Source: JAWCLZ01 sp037443105 (lineage in GTDB: Archaea; Halobacteriota; JAWCLZ01). From it: 11,699 nucleotides of DNA. The notes under the pieces are model-generated. The model did not search any database. It was not told the DNA's origin and saw only the letters and a program-made list of their open reading frames with translations. Shown here in pieces: positions 6,277 to 11,699 of the stretch. Numbering within the stretch: the first letter of the stretch is position 1; each line of letters starts with the position of its first letter. Both the position numbers and the translations under genes were made by a program. Location of the stretch: NCBI GenBank assembly GCA_037443105.1, contig JBBIOZ010000051.1, forward strand, positions 1 to 11,699, given 5' to 3'.

Positions 6277-7497
6277 CTACAGGATTTGTTTTTCGCCTAG
6301 CCTTATTATACGCCTGATTTCATCTTTGAGCTCACCCGGCAAACCATGTATATCGACATCTAAAAAACCTCGCACGATTATTGATGTTGCCTCCTCGCTG
6401 CTCAAACCACGTGCCATTAAATATTGAATTTCTTCCTCAGCGATTTTGCCAACTGCTGCTTCGTGGGATAGGTCGACTCCCTCCACCCTTCCTTCGAGTT
6501 CAGGTATCGCGTGGATTATGCCGCCATTTTCAAGGATCAAGCCTCTACATTCTAGGTGCGCTTTAACCCCTGGGACTTCGCCAATTATATGGCCTCTTGA
6601 AATGATCCTTCCTCCCTTTGTTATCCCTCTAGCTATTATCTCAGCTTTAGTTGCTTTAGATTTAAGGTATACTCTAGAGCCCACATCTAAATTGCTCCCC
6701 TTAGGAGCGTATAAAATTGTGTTATATCTCGCGATTGCATTCTCGCCGAGAAGATGAGCAGCAGGATACATTTGGAGGCTCTTCACCGGGCGCATGCAGA
6801 TATAATTACTCAGAAAAACCCCATTCTCCTCAACCAATGCGCCAGTCCTAGGGCGAACCTCTACTTCTTCCGCCCAGTTGTGGATCATTGTAAAACTCAC
6901 CTTAGCATTTTTCTTCACATAGAACTCTGAGATTCCAATATGCAGTGCACTGCTTACCCCTGGAGCAGTTGTGCAACCAGTTATAATATGCAATTCGCTA
7001 TCTTCTTCTGCGATTATAATATTGTGCACATTTTGAGCGAGTTCGGGCGTACCTATGAAAAGACAGGCTTGCACAGGATATATCACCTTCGCTCGAGGTT
7101 TGGCTCTTATGAAATATCCATGGGTTTGATGCAGCTCAGCCTGAGCAGTATACTTATCAGCATCCACGTTCACCGCGCGCCAGTAGTAATCCTTTAACCA
7201 CGAATATTTTTCAAGTGCTTCAGTGGTACTCATTACCTCTAGATCTGGCGATTGTGATTTAGCACAGAGTACTGAGTGGTCGAACTGAAAGAAAGTACCA
7301 GTCCTCTGCCTTTCTTCTAAATCTATTCCTGCTTTGATTGATTGCTCTCTATATTCTTCAGGCAAATTCGAGAAATTCTTAATTGATTCAAAATATGAGC
7401 CATCGAGCTTAAATTTGCTTAGATCTATATCCTCACCTATGGGAGCTTTTTTATTCCGCGCTGCAAGTGCTTTTTGCTTTATGTTTACCTCAGGCAA
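6277..7497 (-). CDS. smsB: Fe-S cluster assembly scaffold SmsB/SufB-like
   Basis: Scaffold subunit of the minimal SUF-like (Sms) Fe-S assembly system; it would bind the ATPase SmsC and build clusters in the cytoplasm. The SufB/SufD beta-helix core is evident: NYICMRPVKSLQMYP, LDVGSRVYLKSKATKAE, then a segment aligning with the catalytic end of SufB. There the Cys in ECRGLIL (residue 317 from this start) matches the essential E. coli SufB Cys405, and HEAAVGKI (from 345) matches the conserved HEA region. The C-terminus contains the ARGLSSEEATSIIVRGF helix that docks SufC. At 406 residues it is shorter than bacterial SufB, as expected for the archaeal minimal form. I favour TTG 7497, with GAGGG 9 bases upstream; GTG 7506 (three residues longer) sits too close to that site. 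It overlaps smsC by 13 bases. Confidence 0.9.
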   Translation of the reverse strand: MPEVNIKQKALAARNKKAPIGEDIDLSKFKLDGSYFESIKNFSNLPEEYREQSIKAGIDLEERQRTGTFFQFDHSVLCAKSQSPDLEVMSTTEALEKYSWLKDYYWRAVNVDADKYTAQAELHQTHGYFIRAKPRAKVIYPVQACLFIGTPELAQNVHNIIIAEEDSELHIITGCTTAPGVSSALHIGISEFYVKKNAKVSFTMIHNWAEEVEVRPRTGALVEENGVFLSNYICMRPVKSLQMYPAAHLLGENAIARYNTILYAPKGSNLDVGSRVYLKSKATKAEIIARGITKGGRIISRGHIIGEVPGVKAHLECRGLILENGGIIHAIPELEGRVEGVDLSHEAAVGKIAEEEIQYLMARGLSSEEATSIIVRGFLDVDIHGLPGELKDEIRRIIRLGEKQIL

Positions 7498-8231
7498 GCA
7501 ACACACCCCTCGTAGCCTTTTTCTTTAATGTCCTCCAATAGCTCAACTGGATTGCCTGAGCACATTAGCATGCCATCTATCATTATATGAGCTCTATCTA
7601 CCTTCACATAATTCAAAATATGACCAAAATGGGTAATTATCAAACCGCATTTACTTCGCTTGCTCATCCGCTTCCCCCTTTCTAGAAGTTCATTAATCAC
7701 TTCTCCCACTAGATTTATGTTTACAAGATCGATCCCTGAATCTGGTTCATCAAGCATTAAGAAATCAGGCTTTAAAGCAAGGAGCTGAAGCAGCTCAGAG
7801 CGCTTTATTTCACCCCCCGAGAATCCTAGGTTCACATCCCTATTTAAGAACTCCTCACCAAAGTTAAGCCTTTTCGCAAGCGCTAAAGTTTCCTCTTTCT
7901 TAATCTGGTTATCTTTTTTCCCCAAAGCAATGCTTAAAATGTCCCTGAGCTTGATCCCCCTTAAAACAGGTGGATGCTGGAATGCAAGTCCTATTCCCAG
8001 CTTCGCGCGTTCATTGATGGGCAGCTCGGTTATATCAACCCCTTTAAAGAATATCCTTCCAAATTCAACCTTATACTTGGGAATGCCCATTATAGTCATG
8101 AGCAGCGTTGTCTTACCACTGCCATTTGGACCTAGCAGCGCATGAATCTCTCCTCCATCGATATTTAAATTCACATTCTTCAAAATCCTCTGGCCCTCAA
8201 CACTTACCGTGAGATTTTCTATCTCAAGCAT
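7485..8231 (-). CDS. smsC: Fe-S cluster assembly ATPase SmsC/SufC-like
   Basis: ABC-type cytoplasmic ATPase of the Sms/SUF system, partner of SmsB. From ATG 8231 (GAGG 9 bases upstream at 8244-8241) it has 248 residues, the usual SufC length; the open frame extends to 8330 but the extra N-terminus has no family resemblance. Motifs: Walker A GPNGSGKTT at about 36-44, Q-loop in GLAFQHPPVL near 84-93, signature GFSGGEIKRSELLQLLALKP near 135-154, Walker B FLMLDEPDSGID near 156-167, and the switch His in ITHFGH near 193-198. The SufC-specific DEPDSGID wording separates it from transporter ATPases. It ends with a Cys pair (GCVACLR), an unusual potential metal ligand beside SmsB. First gene of a three-gene operon. 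Confidence 0.93.
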   Translation of the reverse strand: MLEIENLTVSVEGQRILKNVNLNIDGGEIHALLGPNGSGKTTLLMTIMGIPKYKVEFGRIFFKGVDITELPINERAKLGIGLAFQHPPVLRGIKLRDILSIALGKKDNQIKKEETLALAKRLNFGEEFLNRDVNLGFSGGEIKRSELLQLLALKPDFLMLDEPDSGIDLVNINLVGEVINELLERGKRMSKRSKCGLIITHFGHILNYVKVDRAHIMIDGMLMCSGNPVELLEDIKEKGYEGCVACLR

Positions 8232-8254
8232 CGCTTGCAACCTCTTATATCTTG

Positions 8255-8286
8255 TAAGTTTATTTGTGAATAAGTTTATTTGTGAA
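8255..8286 (-). repeat. Perfect 16-bp tandem repeat upstream of smsC, possible promoter/operator
   Basis: Two identical, directly adjacent 16-base units (plus-strand TAAGTTTATTTGTGAA at 8255-8270 and 8271-8286) lie 24 bases upstream of smsC. Read on the minus strand each unit contains CACAAATAAACTTA, whose AAATAAA core could act as a TATA element with initiation just before the smsC Shine-Dalgarno. A duplicated core of this kind could be two overlapping promoters or two copies of a regulator site. No other repeat lies in the 158-base intergenic region (8232-8389). Confidence 0.6.
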
Positions 8287-8360
8287 TACATGAATATGAA
8301 TTCAATGGATAAGAGGATTTCCTTTTGCATTTATTTTAGCTGCATCACTGCAACCAATTT

Positions 8361-8369
8361 GTTTATAAA
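8361..8369 (+). promoter_or_regulatory. TATA box for a leaderless flippase-like gene
   Basis: GTTTATAAA at 8361-8369 is a good archaeal TATA box. Initiation 22-28 bases downstream falls at about 8388-8395, on the paired ATG codons at 8390 and 8393. This implies leaderless translation and argues against ATG 8369 and 8375, which lie within or just after the TATA element. Confidence 0.55.
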
Positions 8370-8389
8370 TGATAATGCTAAAAAAAGCC

Positions 8390-9394
8390 ATGATGCAATT
8401 TCGAAAGCGCAAGCATATACTATTCGCAATTACCATTGGCGGGATTATCTTTGCCATCTTTACATTTGAAATAGGCTGGGAGAAGCTGATCCACCTCCTC
8501 TCTCAAAGCGACAAGCGCTTTTTACTCCTAGCGATTTGCTTTAACTTCCTCAATGTACTCGCATTTACTCTATCTTGGAAGGTCATCATATTTGAAAAAA
8601 TAAACCTCTGCAGACTGATAAGGTTATACTTAGCTGGAGTTTTTGTGAATTATATCACGCCCTCGATGGGCACCGCAGGGGAGCCTGTGAAAGCATATCT
8701 ATTGAGCAGAGATACCAAAAGCGAATATGCAAAAGCATTTGCAACAGTTATGACTCAGCGATTGCTTAACATGCTTCCATTCACAATTGTAACAATTTTG
8801 GGAATAGGCATGTTAATTGCATTCCGCCATTCCGCAACTTGGGAGTTCTGGGTGCTTGGAATTTCCTTTTCTATAACCATTGCTATGTTCTTATTTTTGA
8901 TCTATCTCTACACCAGAAAAGAGCGGCTTAAAGCCATTGCAAGAGCTGTTTTAAAGCTCTTTCTTCCCTTGATCCGGCGGTATCAGAAAGGCGTGGACTA
9001 TGAGAGATATCTGCAGAAAATCGATCGCTCTGTAGAGTCTTTTCACTCAGGCTTGAAGGAGATTTCAAATCATAAAATCAAGCTAGTTGGTTCAATATTC
9101 TTCTCATTCCTAGGCTGGTTCTTTGATGTGCTGCTTGCCTATACGATTTTTTTAGCTTTAAATTACAATATCGAGTTCGGCATCTTAATAGTAGCATACT
9201 CGGTTGCAATGGTTGCAGGCATGCTTCCACTTTTTTTACCTGGAGGGCTTGGAACTGTTGATGCAACAATGGCATTGCTCTACGTGGCAGCAGGCGTGCC
9301 AGTTGAGATTGCATTGCTCTCAACCGTGCTCTATCGATTTATACAATACTGGCTGACCACAATTATTGGAGCAATGTGCACGATTGGAATATGA
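8390..9394 (+). CDS. Flippase-like / LPG-synthase-TM family integral membrane protein (UPF0104)
   Basis: A polytopic membrane protein of 334 residues of the LPG_synthase_TM (UPF0104, flippase-like) family. Family marks are PSMGTAGEPVKAYLL at about 91-105, the FSFLGWFFDVLLAY helix in the middle, and the C-terminal PGGLGTVDATMALL followed by LYRFIQYW, all typical. About eight membrane helices are apparent, with a basic cytoplasmic segment between them (YTRKERLKAIAR). Relatives act on lipid-linked substrates (MprF membrane domain, AglD-linked proteins), so a role in archaeal lipid or glycan carriers is plausible but unproven. I place the start at ATG 8390, based on the TATA spacing; ATG 8369 or 8375 would add up to seven residues. 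The gene is monocistronic, divergent from sms, and ends 18 bases from the convergent micro-genes. Confidence 0.88.
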   Translation: MMQFRKRKHILFAITIGGIIFAIFTFEIGWEKLIHLLSQSDKRFLLLAICFNFLNVLAFTLSWKVIIFEKINLCRLIRLYLAGVFVNYITPSMGTAGEPVKAYLLSRDTKSEYAKAFATVMTQRLLNMLPFTIVTILGIGMLIAFRHSATWEFWVLGISFSITIAMFLFLIYLYTRKERLKAIARAVLKLFLPLIRRYQKGVDYERYLQKIDRSVESFHSGLKEISNHKIKLVGSIFFSFLGWFFDVLLAYTIFLALNYNIEFGILIVAYSVAMVAGMLPLFLPGGLGTVDATMALLYVAAGVPVEIALLSTVLYRFIQYWLTTIIGAMCTIGI

Positions 9395-9412
9395 TAAAAA
9401 AGATATAAGATA

Positions 9413-9532
9413 TCAAGGCCCTTTTGAAGTAATGAACCTTCTTACTAATAGTACCAACAAAATTGCAATGAAAGCACCTATCAATCCACCCACCAAGCCA
9501 GCGACAATTGCTATTGCAAGCAAAGGTAGCAT
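9413..9532 (-). CDS. Tiny single-pass glycine-rich membrane peptide (39 aa), second of a pair
   Basis: Translating the minus strand gives a 39-residue peptide starting MLPLLAIAIVAGLVGGLIGAF and ending RRFITSKGP at a TGA (9415-9413). It is one hydrophobic helix with small-residue spacing (G-x2-G, A-G-x3-G) followed by a basic tail, so the C-terminus should face the cytoplasm. GAGGG (9544-9540) lies 7 bases before its ATG, and that ATG follows directly on the stop of the upstream micro-gene. Its core resembles that of the neighbour (AGLVGGLIGAFIAILL versus AGIISGLVGAGVAIIL), suggesting duplication. The function is not recognised. The good ribosome-binding site, abutting arrangement and similarity argue for real coding despite the size. 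Confidence 0.65.
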   Translation of the reverse strand: MLPLLAIAIVAGLVGGLIGAFIAILLVLLVRRFITSKGP

Positions 9533-9655
9533 TTAAACACCCTCAAGCTTCTCTCTTATCTTTAAGAACAGTATGATCGCCACACCTGCGCCTACTAAAC
9601 CGCTGATTATTCCAGCGATTAGCATTGAGATTACAGCATCCATTTCGCTTATCAT
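9533..9655 (-). CDS. Tiny single-pass glycine-rich membrane peptide (40 aa), first of a pair
   Basis: A 40-residue reading frame from ATG 9655 to TAA 9535-9533. The peptide begins MISEMDAVISML, has a hydrophobic helix with AGIISGLVGAGVAIIL, and ends with the charged KIREKLEGV. The acidic N-terminus and basic C-terminus predict N-out/C-in insertion. Small residues spaced as in glycine zippers suggest helix packing or homo/hetero-oligomers, likely with the second peptide encoded immediately downstream. A weak GAGTGA sits just before the ATG; ATG 9643 is an alternative start. The AT-rich element at 9671-9687 lies at a distance allowing a nearly leaderless transcript. No family is recognised. Confidence 0.62.
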   Translation of the reverse strand: MISEMDAVISMLIAGIISGLVGAGVAIILFLKIREKLEGV

Positions 9656-9670
9656 TTCACTCAGAACTAA

Positions 9671-9687
9671 TTTTTTATAGATAAATA
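9671..9687. promoter_or_regulatory. Shared AT-rich TATA-like element between the micro-genes and adk
   Basis: TTTTTTATAGATAAATA reads as a TATA-like element on both strands within the 106-base divergent gap 9656-9761. On the minus strand it predicts initiation near 9650-9658, at the first micro-gene's ATG. On the plus strand it predicts initiation near 9705, giving adk a leader of about 55 bases that includes its strong AGGAGG. A separate adk promoter nearer 9715-9725 is also possible. Confidence 0.4.
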
Positions 9688-9694
9688 GTTTACG

Positions 9695-9707
9695 ACCATT
9701 AAATGGT
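9695..9707. promoter_or_regulatory. 13-bp palindrome in the divergent adk/micro-gene promoter
   Basis: ACCATT-A-AATGGT is a perfect inverted repeat with 6-base arms and a one-base centre, midway between two divergent transcription units. Its size and position suit a dimeric regulator site. No bound factor can be named, and a palindrome this short can arise by chance in AT-rich DNA. Confidence 0.35.
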
Positions 9708-9709
9708 AA

Positions 9710-9723
9710 TGATTAAGTAATCA
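9710..9723. promoter_or_regulatory. 14-bp inverted repeat upstream of adk
   Basis: TGATTA-AG-TAATCA is a perfect inverted repeat with 6-base arms, three bases after the preceding palindrome and 38 bases before the adk start. It could be an operator, or it could simply overlap the adk promoter's AT-rich core. Confidence 0.3.
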
Positions 9724-9761
9724 ATGAGCATAAATTTCCACATTCAGTAGGAGGACTTAAT

Positions 9762-10421
9762 ATGAGATTTGTATTACTTGGTCCACCGGGCGCAGGGAAG
9801 GGCACGCAAGCGCAGATGCTCGTAACCAAATATGGTGTGCCTCAAATTGCAACAGGCGATATTTTAAGGGCAAATGTCAAAGCAGGAACAGAGCTTGGGA
9901 AGCAAGCCAAGATCTACATGGATAAGGGCGAGCTTGTGCCTGACCACCTTGTGATTGCTCTATTAAAAGAGAGAATTTCCCAGTCTGATGCAAAAAAAGG
10001 TTTTATTCTCGATGGCTTCCCTAGAACAGTTGCTCAAGCGGAAGCACTTGAAGCTTTACTTAAAGAGCTCAAAATGCAACTCGATGCAGTCATCAGCATC
10101 GATGTAGCTCCTGAAGAATTAATAAGGCGATTATCCGGGCGGAGGATTTGCAGGAATACAGCGTGTGGGGCAAGCTATCATTTGCTCTTCAATCCTCCTA
10201 AGGTTGCAAATAAATGCGATAAATGCGGTTCTGAGTTATATCAAAGAGATGACGATAAAGAAGAAGCTATTAAGAACAGACTGAAGGTCTATACTGCCCA
10301 AACCGAGCCATTGATAAGTTATTACCAGCAGAAGGGAAAGCTCATCAAGGTTGATGGTGCAAAAGAAATAAATGCAATATTCAACGAATTAAGCCAGATC
10401 TTTGAGAAGTATAAGTCATAA
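9762..10421 (+). CDS. adk: Adenylate kinase, long form with Cys4 LID
   Basis: Interconverts AMP + ATP and 2 ADP in the cytoplasm. The 219-residue enzyme is the long, bacterial-like form, not the short archaeal AdkA. Motifs: P-loop GPPGAGKGT at 7-15, AMP-binding TGDILR at 31-36, DGFPRT at 84-89, and the LID with RRDDD-type end QRDDD at 161-165. The LID carries four cysteines at 130, 135, 152 and 155, as in zinc-bearing Adk, but the first pair is spaced C-x4-C (CRNTAC) where C-x2-C is usual. ATG 9762 has an excellent AGGAGG 7 bases upstream (9749-9754). It heads the adk - DUF106 - cmk - cbf5 cluster; in many archaea secY precedes adk, but not here. Confidence 0.96.
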   Translation: MRFVLLGPPGAGKGTQAQMLVTKYGVPQIATGDILRANVKAGTELGKQAKIYMDKGELVPDHLVIALLKERISQSDAKKGFILDGFPRTVAQAEALEALLKELKMQLDAVISIDVAPEELIRRLSGRRICRNTACGASYHLLFNPPKVANKCDKCGSELYQRDDDKEEAIKNRLKVYTAQTEPLISYYQQKGKLIKVDGAKEINAIFNELSQIFEKYKS

Positions 10422-10435
10422 GTAGGAGCAAGTAA

Positions 10436-11020
10436 ATGGCGAGGAAATACATAGAATACGCGGCAATTGGACTCGGGCTATTGCTCACGCTTGCCCTTTT
10501 TAACGAGGGGTCGAGGGTAACAATAGGCCGCGCGATGGAAGTAATTTTTGGGCCGCTGGCAAGTGCTTTACCATTTCACATTGTGATCTTAATCCTAGCT
10601 TCAATAACAGGTGTTTATTCAGCAATCATTCAAAGATACACCATAGATTATGAGCTTGCTAAGAGATTTCAAGAGGAATGGAAAAAGCTCAACCAAGAAT
10701 ATAGAGAGGCAATGAAAACCAAGAATCAAGCCAAGCTTAAAAAACTGCAGGAGAGACAGCGGGAATTAATGAGAAATCAAAGCGATTTAATGATGCAGCA
10801 ATTCAAGCCAATGCTCTACATAGGCATAATCTCAATTCCAATCTGGCTATGGATATATATGTACATCACCACCAATTCTGGACTTTCAATGGTCTTTCCA
10901 TTTTTCGGCGAAAAACACATGGATGAGAGCGTGCTTGGCCCATTCTCGGTATGGATCGTCTGGTATATCCTTTGCTCAATTCCAGTGGGGCAGATATTCA
11001 GAAAGGCACTCGGGATGTAA
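10436..11020 (+). CDS. DUF106 / EMC3-TMCO1-like membrane protein (Oxa1/YidC superfamily)
   Basis: A 194-residue archaeal membrane protein of the DUF106 family, related to eukaryotic EMC3 and TMCO1 and to YidC/Oxa1 insertases; it probably helps insert membrane proteins. Layout: a membrane helix near 8-22, a second near 44-64, a long charged cytoplasmic coiled coil at about 72-122 (EEWKKLNQEYREAMKTKNQ and following), a third helix at about 126-146 containing IPIWLWIYMY, and a last helix near 168-185. This pattern of helices around a cytoplasmic coiled coil is diagnostic. ATG 10436 has GGAG 7 bases upstream and lies 14 bases after adk; cmk starts 4 bases after its stop. The conserved linkage adk-DUF106-cmk-cbf5 supports the call. 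Confidence 0.93.
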   Translation: MARKYIEYAAIGLGLLLTLALFNEGSRVTIGRAMEVIFGPLASALPFHIVILILASITGVYSAIIQRYTIDYELAKRFQEEWKKLNQEYREAMKTKNQAKLKKLQERQRELMRNQSDLMMQQFKPMLYIGIISIPIWLWIYMYITTNSGLSMVFPFFGEKHMDESVLGPFSVWIVWYILCSIPVGQIFRKALGM

Positions 11021-11024
11021 TAGA

Positions 11025-11549
11025 ATGTTAATTGCATTAAGCGGACCGCCGGGCAGCGGGAAGTCCACTGTTGGGATGGAGATCTCAAAGCGCTTGAAAT
11101 TTGCATTCATCTCCGCCGGCGATTTATTTAGAAGGATGGCTAGTGAAAAAGGGCTCTCTCTTGAGGAATTCAGCAAGCTCGCAGAGAACGATCACGAGAT
11201 TGATAAGCTGGTCGACAGCGTGCAGCTTGAGCTTGCACTGAGCCATAAAAATGCAGTAATAGAGGGACGCTTAGCTGCATATAAAATACCAGCTGACCTA
11301 AAAATTCTGCTCCTCGCTTCAATTGAGACAAGAGCAGCTAGAATCGCTAAGCGAGAGCAAAAGCCATTTGAACAAGTTTTGAAGGAAACCCTGAATAGGG
11401 AGAACAGCGAGCAAAAGCGATATAAGCAGATCTATGGCATAGATTTGCACGACTTATCGGTCTACGATTTGATAATTAATACTGAGAGATTTGATCAAGA
11501 GAAAGTGGTTGAGATAGTGCTAGCGAGCATAAGATGTCTGGAGCGATAA
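11025..11549 (+). CDS. cmk: Cytidylate kinase, archaeal type
   Basis: Phosphorylates CMP (and dCMP) with ATP. The 174-residue protein starts MLIALSGPPGSGKST, with the P-loop at 7-15, followed by SAGDLFRRMA (30-39, the nucleotide-binding segment of archaeal Cmk), the VIEGRLAAY motif at 78-86, and an arginine-rich LID segment RAARIAKRE at 103-111 and NRENSEQKRY at 124-133. The YGIDLHDLSVYDLIINT ending (137-153) is typical of the archaeal family. ATG 11025 is chosen because the P-loop then sits at the right distance; the open frame extends upstream to 10923 only by overlapping DUF106 in another frame. It starts 4 bases after the DUF106 stop without a strong ribosome site, implying coupling. Confidence 0.95.
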   Translation: MLIALSGPPGSGKSTVGMEISKRLKFAFISAGDLFRRMASEKGLSLEEFSKLAENDHEIDKLVDSVQLELALSHKNAVIEGRLAAYKIPADLKILLLASIETRAARIAKREQKPFEQVLKETLNRENSEQKRYKQIYGIDLHDLSVYDLIINTERFDQEKVVEIVLASIRCLER

Positions 11550-11550
11550 G

Positions 11551-11699
11551 ATGAAGTTTCCATGCGATGTGGAGCGAGAGCTGCTGCTTAAAAAACCTGC
11601 TAAAACCGATCCTAGATATGGCACATTACCTGATAAACGTCCGATACTTCAGCATATCAACCTAGGCGTGGTTAACATCGATAAACCTCCAGCTCCAAC
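11551..11699 (+). CDS. cbf5: tRNA/rRNA pseudouridine synthase Cbf5/TruB-like, N-terminal fragment
   Basis: The first 49 codons of a gene that leaves the window. The visible peptide begins MKFPCDVERELLLK and ends in LGVVNIDKPPAP, the conserved N-terminal segment (usually GxxxxDKPxGPTSH) that precedes the catalytic domain of TruB/Cbf5. Archaeal Cbf5 is the catalytic subunit of H/ACA RNPs and also modifies tRNA U55. The ATG at 11551 follows the cmk stop by one base and has GGAG 7 bases upstream (11540-11543, inside cmk). Position immediately after cmk is the usual archaeal arrangement. The catalytic Asp lies beyond the window edge. Confidence 0.88.
   Translation, partial: MKFPCDVERELLLKKPAKTDPRYGTLPDKRPILQHINLGVVNIDKPPAP

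Noticed and set aside
8232..8330. N-terminal 33-residue extension of smsC
   Set aside because: It would translate the tandem repeat and promoter region, lacks family similarity, and ATG 8231 has a GAGG site.
9078..9323. 81-codon minus-strand frame inside the flippase-like gene
   Set aside because: Arg/Gln/Leu-rich antisense shadow of a well-conserved membrane protein gene.
10923..11024. N-terminal extension of cmk within DUF106
   Set aside because: The sequence is the out-of-frame shadow of DUF106; the P-loop position fixes the start at 11025.

Overview
The window looks archaeal. It encodes methanofuran-biosynthesis genes (mfnD, start of mfnF), an EMC3/TMCO1-like DUF106 membrane protein, an archaeal-type cytidylate kinase followed by the start of cbf5, a minimal SmsCB-type Fe-S cluster system, a standalone Lrp/AsnC ligand-binding (RAM) domain and archaeal TATA-like promoters. 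Methanofuran points to a methanogen or a relative such as an anaerobic methane/alkane oxidiser or Archaeoglobus-like lineage. The long adenylate kinase with a Cys4 LID, and the absence of rpl34e/rpl14e beside cmk and cbf5, fit a derived euryarchaeote. I cannot fix the genus. Base composition is AT-leaning and even throughout, with no integrase, IS element, CRISPR array, tRNA or rRNA visible.

Layout. Positions 1-5321 are all on the minus strand. Read in the direction of transcription: a duplicated ABC permease, its ATPase, a free-standing AAA-associated C-terminal domain protein and PRPP synthase (prs). After a 51-base gap come a duplicated Cys-rich (zinc-ribbon-like) small protein, mfnD and the 5' end of mfnF. 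No substrate-binding protein for the transporter is present. A 190-base promoter region separates this block from a plus-strand RAM-domain gene (5512-5748).

Positions 5769-8231 hold a second minus-strand operon: smsC, smsB and an unrecognised 167-residue protein. A divergent intergenic region carries a perfect 16-bp tandem repeat on the sms side and a strong TATA box on the other. That TATA box drives a probably leaderless flippase-like integral membrane gene (8390-9394).

Convergent with the flippase-like gene are two tiny adjacent genes for single-pass glycine-rich membrane peptides (9413-9655), which I found by translating the minus strand by hand. Across a 106-base divergent promoter with two inverted repeats begins the plus-strand housekeeping operon adk - DUF106/EMC3-like - cmk - cbf5, in which cbf5 runs off the window.

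The genes mostly serve core functions: cofactor and PRPP synthesis, Fe-S assembly, nucleotide kinases, membrane-protein insertion and tRNA/rRNA pseudouridylation. The least explained items are the twin membrane micro-genes, the sms-linked unknown, the Cys-rich protein next to mfnD and the split ATPase C-terminal domain. No stretch longer than 300 bases lacks a gene.
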